Shown: positions 17,688 through 26,874 of the stretch, piece by piece
Numbering within the stretch: position 1 is the stretch's first letter
How the letters are laid out: the number at the start of each line of letters is the position of its first letter
Assembly (NCBI GenBank): GCA_963837655.1
Contig: CAWIOK010000005.1
Location: 434,001-498,000 of the forward strand
Direction: 5' to 3'
DNA from: CAVVSD01 sp963837655
GTDB lineage: Bacteria; Actinomycetota; Thermoleophilia; Solirubrobacterales; Solirubrobacteraceae
Length of the DNA stretch: 64,000 bases
Program-made: the position numbers and the translations under genes
Notes under the pieces: model-generated
Databases searched by the model: none
What the model was told of the DNA's origin: nothing
The model's input: the letters and a program-made list of their open reading frames with translations, nothing else

Positions 17688-18878
17688 ATGTCGTTCGCCG
17701 ATGCGCTGCGCGGGCTGGTGACGGAGCCCGCGGTCGCGTGGGGCTTCGTCGTCGCGGCGGTCCTCACCCTCGCGCTCACGCCGGTCGTACGCCGCGTCGC
17801 GGTCCGCTTCGACCTGCTCGATCACGGCGGCGACCGCCCGCGCATCCACAAGCGCCCGATCCCCCGCATCGGCGGGCTGGCGATCGCCATCGGCATCCTC
17901 GTGCCGGCGCTCCTGTTCCTGGACCTGCACGGGGCGATCCTCGGCATCGTCATCGGCATCCCGCTCGTCGCGGCGGTCGGGATGGTCGACGACGTCCGCG
18001 GGTTGTCGGCCAGCGCGAAGCTGCTGGCGGTCATGGCCGTCGCCTGCGTGCCGGTCATCGGCTTCGGGATGACGTTCGACCGCATCGGGATCCCGTTCGT
18101 CGGGATCATCGACTTCGGGCCCGCCGCCGTGCCGATCACGCTCGTGTGGATCGCGCTCGTCGCGAACCTCGTGAACCTCATCGACGGGATGGACGCGCTG
18201 GCCGCCGGGATCGTCGCGATCGCGGCGGCCTCGTTCGCGCTCCTGGCCGTCTCCTTCGGCCGCATCGAGGTGGCGGCACTGGCCGCGATGGTGTGCGGCG
18301 CGACGATCGCCTTCCTGCGCCACAACTACCACCCGGCGACCATCTTCATGGGAGACACGGGGGCACTGACGCTGGGCTTCGTCCTCGGTGCGCTCGCGGT
18401 CGAGGGCGCGCTGAAGAACGCCGCGACGATCGCGCTCGCCGCCCCGCTGCTCATCATGGCCGTGCCGATCCTCGACACGTCCTTCGTGGTGGCCAAGCGC
18501 CTCAAGTACGGGCGCAGGCCGTGGGCGCCCGACCAGAACCACTTCTACCACCGGTTCCTGCGCATCGGGTTCACGCAGCGCCGCACCGCCGCCTACCTGC
18601 ACGTGTGGGCCGCCGTGCTCGCCGGCTACTCGATGCTGCTGCGGTTCGTCCCCCCGCGCCCCGGTGGCGAGTGGGACGCCTCGCACACGATCCTGGCCGG
18701 TGGCATCGGGCTCGCCGTGCTGGCCGGCTCCGCCTGGATGGTCTACGAGCTGGAGATCCTGAAGATCCGTCGCTTCCGGCTGCGCCGCATGCAGGCGCAG
18801 GAGGAGGGGGCGGAGGAGGCCGTCGAGGAGATCCTCGAGGCCGGCGTCGCGAAGGAGCCGGCCTATCCGGAGAGGTGA
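17688..18878 (+). CDS. WecA/MraY-family glycosyl-1-phosphate transferase
   Basis: Polytopic membrane enzyme, 396 residues and about ten membrane segments, that transfers a sugar-1-phosphate from a UDP-sugar to a polyprenyl phosphate. Key motifs: RIHKRPIPRIGGLAI after the first segment, VGMVDDVRGLSASAK with the Asp pair, NLVNLIDGMDALAAG, ATIFMGDTGALTLGF, and the histidine loop APDQNHFYHRFL. In actinobacteria this family starts arabinogalactan or surface glycan synthesis with GlcNAc-1-P; the sugar here is inferred only from family. It lies divergent to the sugar-epimerase operon. The ATG at 17688 is used because of the upstream TAGAAT box. Confidence 0.92.
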   Translation: MSFADALRGLVTEPAVAWGFVVAAVLTLALTPVVRRVAVRFDLLDHGGDRPRIHKRPIPRIGGLAIAIGILVPALLFLDLHGAILGIVIGIPLVAAVGMVDDVRGLSASAKLLAVMAVACVPVIGFGMTFDRIGIPFVGIIDFGPAAVPITLVWIALVANLVNLIDGMDALAAGIVAIAAASFALLAVSFGRIEVAALAAMVCGATIAFLRHNYHPATIFMGDTGALTLGFVLGALAVEGALKNAATIALAAPLLIMAVPILDTSFVVAKRLKYGRRPWAPDQNHFYHRFLRIGFTQRRTAAYLHVWAAVLAGYSMLLRFVPPRPGGEWDASHTILAGGIGLAVLAGSAWMVYELEILKIRRFRLRRMQAQEEGAEEAVEEILEAGVAKEPAYPER

Positions 18879-18991
18879 TCTGGGCGGTTCGCCCCGGGTC
18901 CGACGAGCTCGCGGCGCTGCTGACCGAGATCGGCACGGCGCGGCCGAGCGCGAGCGTGCGGAGCGACCGCCGCACGACGCGATCGACCTGA
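18875..18991 (+). CDS. Possible small coupled protein after the WecA-like gene (uncertain)
   Basis: A GTG at 18875 overlaps the WecA-like stop (GTGA) and has GGAGAG just upstream, so a coupled gene is plausible. It reads VIWAVRPGSDELAALLTE and then meets a stop at 18989. In another frame the sequence continues sensibly as DAIDLIRDARLGAPG and then EINGAQLPPSRVFW, so the true gene may be longer and interrupted by two indels that I could not place. It would converge on the methyltransferase gene. I recognise no family; it could also be non-coding. Confidence 0.3.
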   Translation: MIWAVRPGSDELAALLTEIGTARPSASVRSDRRTTRST

Positions 18992-19080
18992 TCCGCGATG
19001 CGCGTCTCGGCGCCCCGGGCGTGCCCGTCGACCCGGGCGGCGGCGGCGCGACGATGCGCGAGCTGTTCGAGATGTCGAGA

Positions 19081-19808
19081 TCAACGGGGCCCAGCTCCCG
19101 CCGAGCCGGGTCTTCTGGTCCGCCAGACGGCTGCGAACGACACCGGGTGCCCGCGCAGGGCGTCCCACCTCGGCTTCAGCGCGACCCACGCTTCGTCGAC
19201 CAGGCGCTCCCGCAGCTCGGCGAGCGTGAATCCGGCGGCGTGCGCGGCGGCGACCTGGTCGGAGAGCTGGTGGACGTGGGTCTCGATCGCGACAGGCGAG
19301 CCGTCGGCGTCGTCGAAGTGCGTGGGCATGCCCGAGGCCATGATGAAGTGCGGGTGGAAGCCGACGATCACGTAGGTCCCGCCGGGGCGCAACAGGCGTG
19401 CCGCCTCGGCGTAGAGAGGGCGCACGTCGGCCAGGTGCTCGTCGACGAGCGAGGTCGTGACGAGGTCGTAGGCGCCCGACGCGAGGCCCGTCGCCGCGAC
19501 GTCCGCCTCGACGAGCGTGCGGAACACACCGCGGGCACGGGCCATGCCGAGCATCTCCGGCGTGACGTCGACCCCGTCGATCGCACGTCGCACCGTGCGC
19601 GTGCAGCCACGCGCCGGTGCGCCCGCTGCCACATCCGAGGTCGGCGACGATCGCGTCCGCTGCGCGGAGCTCGGTGAGCGCGTCGAGCAGCTCGACGTCC
19701 ATCGCGTCCTCGACGGTCCCCTCGTACGTGGGCGCCCAGGCGCCGTAGCCTGTCCGCGCGTCGACCGTGCGGTAGCGGCGGCGGTCGAAGGTCGTCGAAC
19801 GTGCTCAT
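19081..19808 (-). CDS. Class I SAM-dependent methyltransferase (two frameshifts)
   Basis: Methyltransferase of about 241 residues. After repair it reads RYRTVDARTGYGAWAPTYEG at the N-terminus, VADLGCGSGRTGAWL (motif I), IDGVDVTPEMLGMARARG, and LLRPGGTYVIVGFHPHFIM (post-motif III). The frame breaks near 19790 and near 19583; each is fixed by removing one base of a CpG. Its ATG overlaps the stop of the DUF354 gene (ATGA), so the two are translationally coupled. The substrate is unknown; with the neighbouring sugar genes it could modify a glycan or a lipid. Confidence 0.83.
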
Positions 19809-20812
19809 CGGATCCAGGGAAGGGCGAGCGCCAGAAGCTCGTCCGGATCGCGCAGGGTCGGCACCGCAGCCGCTCCCTTGTGGGTGACCACGATGTCGTC
19901 GGGGTTGCGCAGCAGGCGCAGGCGGCCCTGGTGCACGAGCAGCTCGTCGACGGCGCCGAGACGGCCCTCGAACATCGACCAGACCGGCGTGCCGAGGACC
20001 GCGGCCTCACGGTTCATCGTCCCGCCCGCCGACACGAGGAGATCGGCGAGGGCGACGAGGCTGCGCCCGTCGACCGCGCGGCGCGCGACATGGACGCCCT
20101 CGACGCCGAGCGCGGCGACCGCGTCGGCCTGCTCCGGGCGTCCGCGGAAGGACGACGGTCTGGGCCCCGCCGTCGGCGAGGCGCTGCAGGACGCGCGGCA
20201 GCAGCGCGCTCTCCGCGCCGCCGAGGTACAGCGCGTAGGCGGGCGGGGTGCGCACGACCGCCAGCGGCGGGCCAGGCGTCACGCCCAGGCGCTCGGGGAG
20301 CCCCGCGTCCGGGACGAAGCCGTGGAGGTAGTACTCCTCCTTCAGCCCGGGGTAGTGGACGAGCTTGTCGCCCTTCGCGCCGAAGCGGGCGAGGCGCTGC
20401 GCGGGAATCGCCTCCGGGACCAGGACGCGGTTGGCCAGGCGGCAGTTCACGTGGTGCTGGATCACCGCGAACTCGTAGTCGAACATCGTCGCGTTCGGGA
20501 TGCGCAGCACGCGGCAGGCAACCGGCAGGTCGGTGGACCCGTGGGCGAGCGCGGCATCGAAGCGCCTGCCGCGACCGAAGGCCAGCATGCGGGCGACGCG
20601 ATCGGCCGCGGCCCGCGCCTTGCCGAGCTTGCCGACGCCGCCGTACGCACCGAGCGCGGTGTACGGATGGCCCCAGTCGTCCAGGAGGTCGAGCGTGTGC
20701 GAGAGCGGCCGCGCCGTGAGCTGACGTCGTGGCCGGCCGCCTCGAGGCGCTCGACGAGCGGCCGCAGGACGACGACGTGGGCGGTGTTCGTGAGGTCGAT
20801 CCAGACGCGCAT
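19805..20812 (-). CDS. DUF354 family, GT-B-like protein (two indels)
   Basis: About 335 residues, DUF354 family, a GT-B-fold group found in surface-polysaccharide clusters of bacteria and archaea. It starts MRVWIDLTNTAHVVVLRPLV and contains DLPVACRVLRIPNATMFDYE, LVHYPGLKEEYYLHGF, and SAGGTMNREAAVLGTPVWSM, the family's C-terminal donor-site loop. One base appears missing near 20724 and one extra near 20143, so the net length is in frame. Activity has not been defined for the family as far as I know. It is cotranscribed with the methyltransferase. Confidence 0.82.
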
Positions 20813-21447
20813 CGCCGCCGGAGACTAGAAGCGACGGGAGACCGCACCCAGGGGGTGTGGACAACCCCCCGCGTGGCCACGGCTCCTTGCGGCGGCCTTG
20901 CACGCCTTGGTACAACTGGATGACTCCCGGAGAGGGAGGCACCTCATGACCGCCTTCGCAGCCCACAGCCTTCGCCTCAGCACCACGCCTCGTCGAGGTT
21001 CTCGACGCGTGTCGATGGCGAAGCGCACGCTGCCCGCGGTCTAGCGTCTCAGCACGCCGGACCGCAGGGCCACAGCGCCCGCGGGATCCGGTCCCTCGGC
21101 AGCAGGAGGCGATGTCCGGTTCGGAGCGGGCGGCTCGTCCCAAGAGTCACCTTCCCTCTAGGAGCGCCGAACGATGCAGTCCCTCCTCACCCTCGAAGTC
21201 ATCCGGTCACAGCACCCCGGAGACGGCGAGCCCCGTACCTGGACCACCACTCCCCCGTCGTTGCCGCCGCCGCGCAGGCGCCGGCTGCGCAGAGGCGCCG
21301 CGCAGCGCCTCGCCGGGCTCGCGACGCGCCTCGACGGCGAGGGCGCCCGCCGCGCGCTCGCCCGCGCACCTCCGAGCCGCCTGGGGCAGCCTATCCGATG
21401 CACGCCGACGCCGCTCCGACGGACAGCGCGCCGGGTTCCTGACCGAC
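20813..21447 (+). other. 635-base region with short ORFs only
   Basis: Between the DUF354 start and the secreted glycosidase-like gene there is no large gene that I trust. On the + strand there are short reading frames preceded by good ribosome sites: the ORF at 20946 (listed separately) and an ATG at 21174 with AGGAG 9 bases upstream, reading MQSLLTLEVIRSQHPGDG and then turning proline/arginine-rich. The latter frame runs into the next gene without a stop, so its end is unclear. The DUF354 promoter must also lie here. No inverted repeat or RNA family is evident. Confidence 0.4.
20946..21044 (+). CDS. Small basic peptide with strong ribosome-binding site
   Basis: A 32-codon frame starting MTAFAAHSLRLSTTPRRG and ending in a basic stretch and TAG. 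The sequence GGAGAGGGAGG immediately upstream is one of the best Shine-Dalgarno matches in the window, which is the main reason to list it. It has 6 arginines and one lysine and no membrane segment. It might be a leader peptide or a small basic protein; I recognise no family. Nothing shows that it is conserved. Confidence 0.35.
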   Translation: MTAFAAHSLRLSTTPRRGSRRVSMAKRTLPAV

Positions 21448-22390
21448 ATGCGTCGCGCCCTCCTCCTTGCCATCCTCGGGCTGGCGGCACTCGCCGCCGC
21501 GCCCGCCGCCCACGCGGCCCAGGTCGTCGTCGGCATCGCCGACCAGAAGACCGACATGTTCGGCGACCCGCGGTTCGCCGCGATGGGCATCACGAACGCC
21601 CGCGTCCAGGTCCCGTGGGACGTCATGACGCATCCGGACCAGCTCGCGCAGCTCGACGAGTGGATGGCGACCGCGCAGCGCACGGGGGTGCAGCCGCTCG
21701 TCTCCTTCGGCCACTCGCGTACCGAGCGGCGTCTGCTCCCGTCGCCGTCCCGTTACAAGTACGAGTTCCGGCGCTTCCGCGCCCGCTACCCGTGGGTCGA
21801 CACGTTCGCTGCGTGGAACGAGGCCAACCACTGCGGCGAGCCGACCTGCCACCGGCCGAAGCTCGTCGGCGCCTACTGGAAGTCGCTCACCCGCGAGTGC
21901 CCGAGCTGCACGATCCTCGCCGCCGAGCTGCTCGACATGCCCAACATGGTCAGCTGGGTGCGCAAGTTCCGCCGCTACGTCGGGCGCGAGCCGGCGATCT
22001 GGGGGCTGCACAACTACGTCGACGCCAACCGCTTCCGGACGAGCGGAACCAGGCGATTGCTCCGCGCGGTGAAGGGCGACGTCTGGCTCACCGAGGTCGG
22101 CGGTCTCGTCTACCGCCGCAACAAGCCGGCGACAGGCAAGAACCAGGTGCGGCTGCGCGAGTCGCCCGCGCACGCTGCGAAGGCGACGGAGTGGCTGCTC
22201 GACGAGCTGCTGCCGATCAGCTCACGCCTCAAGCGCGTGTACATCTACGCGTGGAACGCCTCGACGCTGCGCGACACGTGGGACTCCGCGCTCATCACGC
22301 CCGGGGGGCGCGGCCGCCCCGCGCTGCAGGATCCTGCAGGACCGGGTGAAGGACGGCGAGATCGACGTCCGGCGCCGCCGCCGGACGTGA
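21448..22390 (+). CDS. Secreted glycoside-hydrolase-like protein (one frameshift)
   Basis: Exported protein of about 313 residues. The signal peptide is MRRALLLAILGLAALAAAPA to the AHA cleavage site. The mature part looks like a TIM-barrel glycosidase of the clan-A type: FAAWNEANHCGEPT carries a WNEAN motif (general acid Glu), and VWLTEVGGLVYRR carries TE(V)GG (nucleophile Glu), with NYVDANRF between. The frame breaks near 22310-22325; repair gives RILQDRVKDGEIDV and a TGA at 22388-22390 that overlaps the next start (GTGA). The glycan substrate is unknown. Confidence 0.8.
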
Positions 22391-22882
22391 TCCGGCTCGC
22401 TGTCATCTCCGACACGCATCTCCCGCGTGGCGCCCGGCGGCTGCCGGAGCGCTGCGTCGAGCTGTTGCGCGGCGCCGATGCGATCCTGCACGCGGGCGAC
22501 CTGAGCACCACCGTCGTGCTGGCCGAGCTCCGCGCGCTCGGACCGCCGGTGCACGCGGTGCACGGCAACGTCGACGAGCCTGCGGTCGTGGCCGAGCTCC
22601 CCGCCGAGCTCACCCTGGAGGTCGAGGGCGCTCGCATCGCGATGCTGCACGACAGCGGCGCCGCCGGCGGTCGGATGGCGCGGATGCGCCGCCGCTTCCC
22701 TGACGCGGACGCCGTCGTCTTCGGCCACTCCCACATCCCGCTGCACGAGACGGGGCCCGACGGCCTGCAGCTCCTCAACCCCGGGAGCCCGACGCGACCG
22801 CCGCCGGCAGCCGCGGCACACGATGGGCCTGGCCGAGGTGCGCGACGGCGTCGTGCGCTTCGAGCTCGTCGCGCTGGACTGA
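22387..22882 (+). CDS. YfcE/MJ0936-type metallophosphoesterase (one frameshift)
   Basis: Small calcineurin-like phosphoesterase, about 164 residues. The metal-binding series is present: SDTHLPRG (D-x-H), LHAGDLST (GD), VHGNVDEP (GNxD), VFGHSHIPL (GHSH), and NPGSPT near the C-terminus. The frame slips near 22797; removing one base of a CpG gives the family ending DRRRQPRHTMG, then VRFELVALD. Members hydrolyse phosphodiesters with two metal ions, but the natural substrate is usually unknown. It starts with GTG inside the stop of the preceding glycosidase-like gene. Confidence 0.87.
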
Positions 22883-22935
22883 GCGACCGGCGCCGTGAGC
22901 CACGCCCCCGCGTGCCCACGACGCCGCCCGCCCGT

Positions 22936-25082
22936 CTAGGCCGTCGCGTCAGCCAGCGCGTCGGCCTTGCCACGGCAGTCGTAGAGCCCGCTCGAGCTCG
23001 TGCTGCCGGAGGGTCGTGGTGGAGCTCGCGCTCTCGTACGCCGAGGCCGGGATCGCGGTGCACACGTTCTGGACCGCGGTCATGACGGCCGTGGAGCCGG
23101 CGCGGTCGTCGCCACCCGGGCCGCCCATCTGCCCGCCGGTGAGCACCCAGCGGATGTTCCCGTCGCGCACCTCCTGGGCGAACCAGGAGATGCTCGGCGC
23201 GCTCTCGCGGCCGGAGAACCCGCCGATGCCGGCGACATCGGCGCCCGACTGGATGATCGCGGTCGACGCGCCCTGCTGGCTGGAGACCGCGACGGTGCCG
23301 CCGCCGTTGGCCTTGGCGTAGGCGAGGACCTCGGTGAGGTTCGAGGAGCCGCCGAACATCCCGCCGCCGCCGGGCGGGCCGCCGAAGCCGCCCTGGCCCC
23401 GGGTCCGGCCGAAGCCGCTCCCGCTGCCGTTTCCGAACTGCGGCGGGGCCTGCGGGGCGCCGCCCTGGCCCCGCTGCGCGGGCGGGGCGCCGCCGGCGCC
23501 GGCGCGGAAGCCACCGCCACCGCCGCCCGGCCCGCCACCGAAGCCGGCCGTCGCCGGGCCACCGGCGGGGAAGGTGCCGTTCGTGGCGTGGCCGAGCGTC
23601 TGCACCGACCAGATCGCGGGGCCCACGAGGGCGGCCGCGAGGAAGACCGCCACCGCCGCCGCGCGGATCCTGGGCGCGGAGACGATGGCGAGCGTCGCGG
23701 CGGTTGCGGCGCCGGCGACGACGAGGACCGGAGGTAGCCAGTCCAGGTTTCCCGCGCGGTCGACGACGACGAGCTCGACGGCCACGCCGACGGCGATGGC
23801 CACCGGCGCGACGATCCGCGCGAACGTCCCGCCGCGGAGCAGCTCGGCCGCCGTGCCGCCGACCAGGGCGGCCGTGAACGGGGCGAGCAGCGAGACGTAG
23901 TAGGGGTGGAAGATGCCCGACGCGTAGCTGAACGCGACGGCCATCGTCAGGGCGGCGCCGCCGGTCGCGATGATCCAGCCGGTGCGCGCGTCGCTGCGGC
24001 GCAGGCGGCTGGCCACGGCGATGGCGATACCGCCGACGAGCGCGAAGCCGACCAGCCATGCGCCCTGCGGGCCGAGCGCCTCGTTCAGCAGCCGGAACGG
24101 GCCGGTGGCACCGCCGAAGAGGCCACCGCCGCCACCGCCTCCGCCGCCCGGTCCGGCGCCCGCCGCGCCGCCGGGGCCGCCGGACTGGCCGGCGAGGCGG
24201 CCGAGTCCCGTTGTAGCCGAGGATGAGCGACCAGATCGAGTTGTCGTCCGTGCCCGAGATGTACGGGCGGTCGGCGGCGGGCGTGAGCCACACGAGCAGC
24301 GGCCAGATCCCGCCGACGACGATCAGCGCCGCGACGCCGGCGAGCAGCTGGCGCAGCGACGCGAGGTAGCCGCGCGGCGCCACCCATAGGTACGCGGCCG
24401 CGAGCGCGGGCATGACGAGCAGCGCTGCGCCCATCTTCGCCTCGAAGCCGAGGCCGATCATCGCGCCGGCCAGCACGAGCCAGCGCGGTGCGCCCGTCCT
24501 CCAGCGCGCGGACGATGGCCCACAGCGCGGCGACGGAGGTGAGCAGCACGACCGCGTCGGGGTTGTTGTGGCGGAAGATCCCCACCGCGATCGGCGTGAT
24601 CGCCAGCGCGAGCCCCGCGACGAACCCGCCGGCGCGGCCGAAGCGGCGCCGCGTCAGGTCCCAGGTCAGTCCCGACGGCCGCGACGCCCATGATCGCCTG
24701 CGGCACCAGGATCGACAGCGAGGAGAGCCCGAAGACACGGGCCGACAGCGCCTGCACCCAGAGCGCGAGCGGCGGCTTGTCGACCGTCATCACGCCGCTT
24801 GGATCGAACGACCCGAACAGGAAGTTGTGCCAGCTCTCCGTCATCGACCGGACGGCGGCGGCGTAGTAGTCGTTCGCCCAGCCGTTCTGGTCGAGCGCCC
24901 AGAGGTTCAGGACGGCCGCGAGCGCGAGCAGCAGCGAGCAGCTCCGGATGCCCGGCGATCCGGCGCAGGACGCCTGGGCGTTCGCGGTCGCTCTCGGGCG
25001 CGGCGGATTCGGGGACGGGACGTCGGTGAACGGGGGCGGCCGGCACATCGGCCGTCGCACCACCCTGGAGCCAGAGGTGCAT
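22936..25082 (-). CDS. GT39/ArnT-like membrane glycosyltransferase with Gly-rich loop (five frameshifts)
   Basis: Large membrane protein, about 713 residues after repair, of the YkcB-like branch of GT39/ArnT polyprenyl-phosphate-dependent glycosyltransferases. The N-terminal periplasmic loop has FDPSGVMTVDKPPLALWV with the acidic DxKPP motif, followed by many membrane segments (GGFVAGLALAITPIAVGIF, GHA-rich later). A glycine-rich loop lies at 24120-24200 and another at 23334-23560 before a C-terminal globular domain (NLTEVLAYAKANGGGTVAVS, ISWFAQEVRDGNIRWVLTGG). It ends LYDCRGKADALADATA. Five breaks (near 24937, 24680, 24490, 24205 and 23005) are each cured by one extra CpG base. The start at 25082 is uncertain. 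Confidence 0.8.
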
Positions 25083-25156
25083 GCGGGCAGGATCGGCTCC
25101 GCCCCTCAGCCGCAGGCGAGAGAAACCTGAGGATCTGCTCAGAGTGCCCCCGCGCG

Positions 25157-25162
25157 TAGGCT
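25157..25162 (+). promoter_or_regulatory. -10 box of the desulfurase-like gene
   Basis: TAGGCT ends 6 bases before the GTG at 25169, in the 86-base divergent interval. Confidence 0.45.
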
Positions 25163-25168
25163 CCCCGC

Positions 25169-26366
25169 GTGCTCGACGTCGATGCCGTCCGCGCCCGCTT
25201 CCCCGCGCTCGCACGCAGCCCGGCCGCGTTCCTCGACGGGCCCGCCGGCTCCCAGGTGCCCGCGACCGTCGCCGACGCCATGCGCGACCAGCTCCTGGCG
25301 GGGACGGCCAACGACGGCGGCGCGTTCGCGACGTCCGTCGAGGCCAACGCGCTCATCGGCACGGGCCCGTGCCGCCGCGGCGGAGCTCACTGTGTCCGAC
25401 CCGGCCGAGATCGCGATCGGCCCGAACATGACGACGCTGAACTTCGCGCTCGCGCACGCCGTCGCGCGGACGCTGCGGCCGGGTGACGAGATCGTCGTCA
25501 CCGATCTCGACCACGACGCGAACGTCGCGCCGTGGCTGCGCGTCGCCGAGGACCACGGGCTCGTCGTGCGCACCGCGCCGGTCGATCGCACCGAGGTGAC
25601 GCTCGACGTCGACGCGCTCGAGGCGCTGCTCGGACCGCGGACGCGGATCGTCGCGTTCACCCTCGCCTCCAACGCCGTCGGGTCGATCCCCGACGCGACG
25701 CGGATCACCGACGCCGCGCACCGCGCGGGCGCGCTCGCCTGGGCCGACGGCGTGCACCTGGCGCCGCACCGCCGCCCCGATCGCGCCGCGATCGGCGCCG
25801 ACGTGCTGCTCTGCTCGCCGTACAAGTTCTTCGGGCCGCACCTCGGGATCGCGTCGATCCGCAGGGACCTGGCCGAGACCTGGCCCGCCGACCGCGTGCG
25901 GCCGGCCGCCGAGGACCCGCCCGGTCACCGGTTCGAGACGGGAACGCCGTCCTTCGAGTCGCTCGCCGGCCTCGTCGCCGCGATCGACTACCTCCGCGAG
26001 CTCGGCGGCGGCGACCTCGACGCGGCCTACGCGGCGATCCGCGCGCGGGAGGAGGAGCTGTGCGCCCGGGCGCTGACGGGCGTCGCGGAGCTCCCGGGGG
26101 TCACGCTGCACGGCATCGCGGATCCGGCCCGCGTCGCCGAGCGCACGCCGACGTTCAGCGTGACGGTGGCGGGTCGCAGCCCGCGCGAGGTCGCCGAGGC
26201 GCTGGCGCGCGACGGCGTCAACGTCTGGGACGGCGACTTCTACGCCTACGCGCTCATGCACGCGATCGGCCTGGCCGAGCACGGCGGCGCCGTCCGCGCC
26301 GGCCTCCTGCACTACACGACCGACGACGAGGTCGACCGGCTGCTCGCGGGGCTGGCGGCGCTGTAG
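25169..26366 (+). CDS. Cysteine desulfurase-like protein, SufS-type aminotransferase class V (one frameshift)
   Basis: PLP enzyme of about 398 residues in the cysteine-desulfurase-like subfamily that starts with FLDGPAGSQVP. The PLP lysine is in CSPYKFFGPHLGIASI; the cofactor Asp/His region is AWADGVHLAPHRRP; HRFETGTPSFESLAGL follows. The frame changes near 25365 after NALIG; removing one G of CGGG restores TARAAAAELTVSD. I do not see a clear catalytic cysteine loop of the IscS type, so sulfur transfer is not certain. It starts with GTG after a TAGGCT box and converges with a small hypothetical gene within a perfect palindrome. Confidence 0.87.
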
Positions 26367-26378
26367 CTACAGCGCCGC
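26355..26378. terminator. 24-base perfect palindrome containing both stop codons
   Basis: GCGGCGCTGTAG followed by its exact reverse complement. The TAG of the + gene (26364-26366) and the TAG of the - gene (read from 26369) meet at the centre (TAGCTA). A hairpin with an 8-10 base stem could form in either transcript, so a bidirectional terminator is likely. Confidence 0.6.
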
Positions 26379-26765
26379 GCGGATCTCCTCGATCGTCGCC
26401 CGCAGGTCGTCGTCGGAGCGCGCGCAGTACAGCGGCCCGGTCCCGTCGGACAGCAGGCGGCGGGTCAGCGCGATGCCCCGGGGACGGACGCCCTCGTCGC
26501 CGAGCTGCGCCGCGAGCTCCAGCAGCGCCGGCGCGCAGGCACGCACAGCGGGGCGGGCGACGTGGACGGCCGAGGAGCGCGCGCAGCTGACGCGGCGTGC
26601 GTCGGAGACAGCGCGCCGCAGGCCGGTCGCGAGCCCCTGCCGCACGCGCGGCTGCATGAGGTGCGCGGCCCACTCCGCGCGCTGCTCGGAGCCGACGGGG
26701 TCGGCGCCGTCGGCGAGCTCGGTGTCGAGTCGTGATGCGTGAAGTCGGGCCAGTGTGCTGTGCAT
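26367..26765 (-). CDS. Hypothetical helical protein
   Basis: A 132-residue protein with no family that I can name. It is alanine/arginine-rich and probably helical (ALLELAAQLGDEGVRPRG, DDDLRATIEEIRAAL). Three cysteines are present. The ATG at 26765 was chosen because GGAGG lies 9 bases upstream; in-frame ATGs at 26783 and 26816 lack that. Its codon use has the normal third-position GC bias, which supports coding. It lies between the desulfurase-like gene (convergent) and the sensor kinase gene (divergent), so its promoter overlaps the proposed KdpE site region. Confidence 0.55.
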   Translation of the reverse strand: MHSTLARLHASRLDTELADGADPVGSEQRAEWAAHLMQPRVRQGLATGLRRAVSDARRVSCARSSAVHVARPAVRACAPALLELAAQLGDEGVRPRGIALTRRLLSDGTGPLYCARSDDDLRATIEEIRAAL

Positions 26766-26830
26766 CGGTCGCACGTCCTCCATGTTCGCGCCGCGGAGCA
26801 ACGCTACCGCCCACATCCGGCCGTTGGGTC

Positions 26831-26847
26831 TGAAGATCCTGTGAAGA
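26831..26847 (+). promoter_or_regulatory. Candidate KdpE operator before the sensor kinase gene
   Basis: TGAAGATCCTGTGAAGA contains TGAAGA twice at an 11-base period, the spacing used by OmpR/PhoB-type dimers. It lies 28 bases before the kinase start and matches a second site in front of kdpF on the opposite strand (shared pattern TSAAGATCCYGTSAAG). Confidence 0.55.
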
Positions 26848-26874
26848 GCGCTTGGGCAGGTCTACGCTCCGCTC

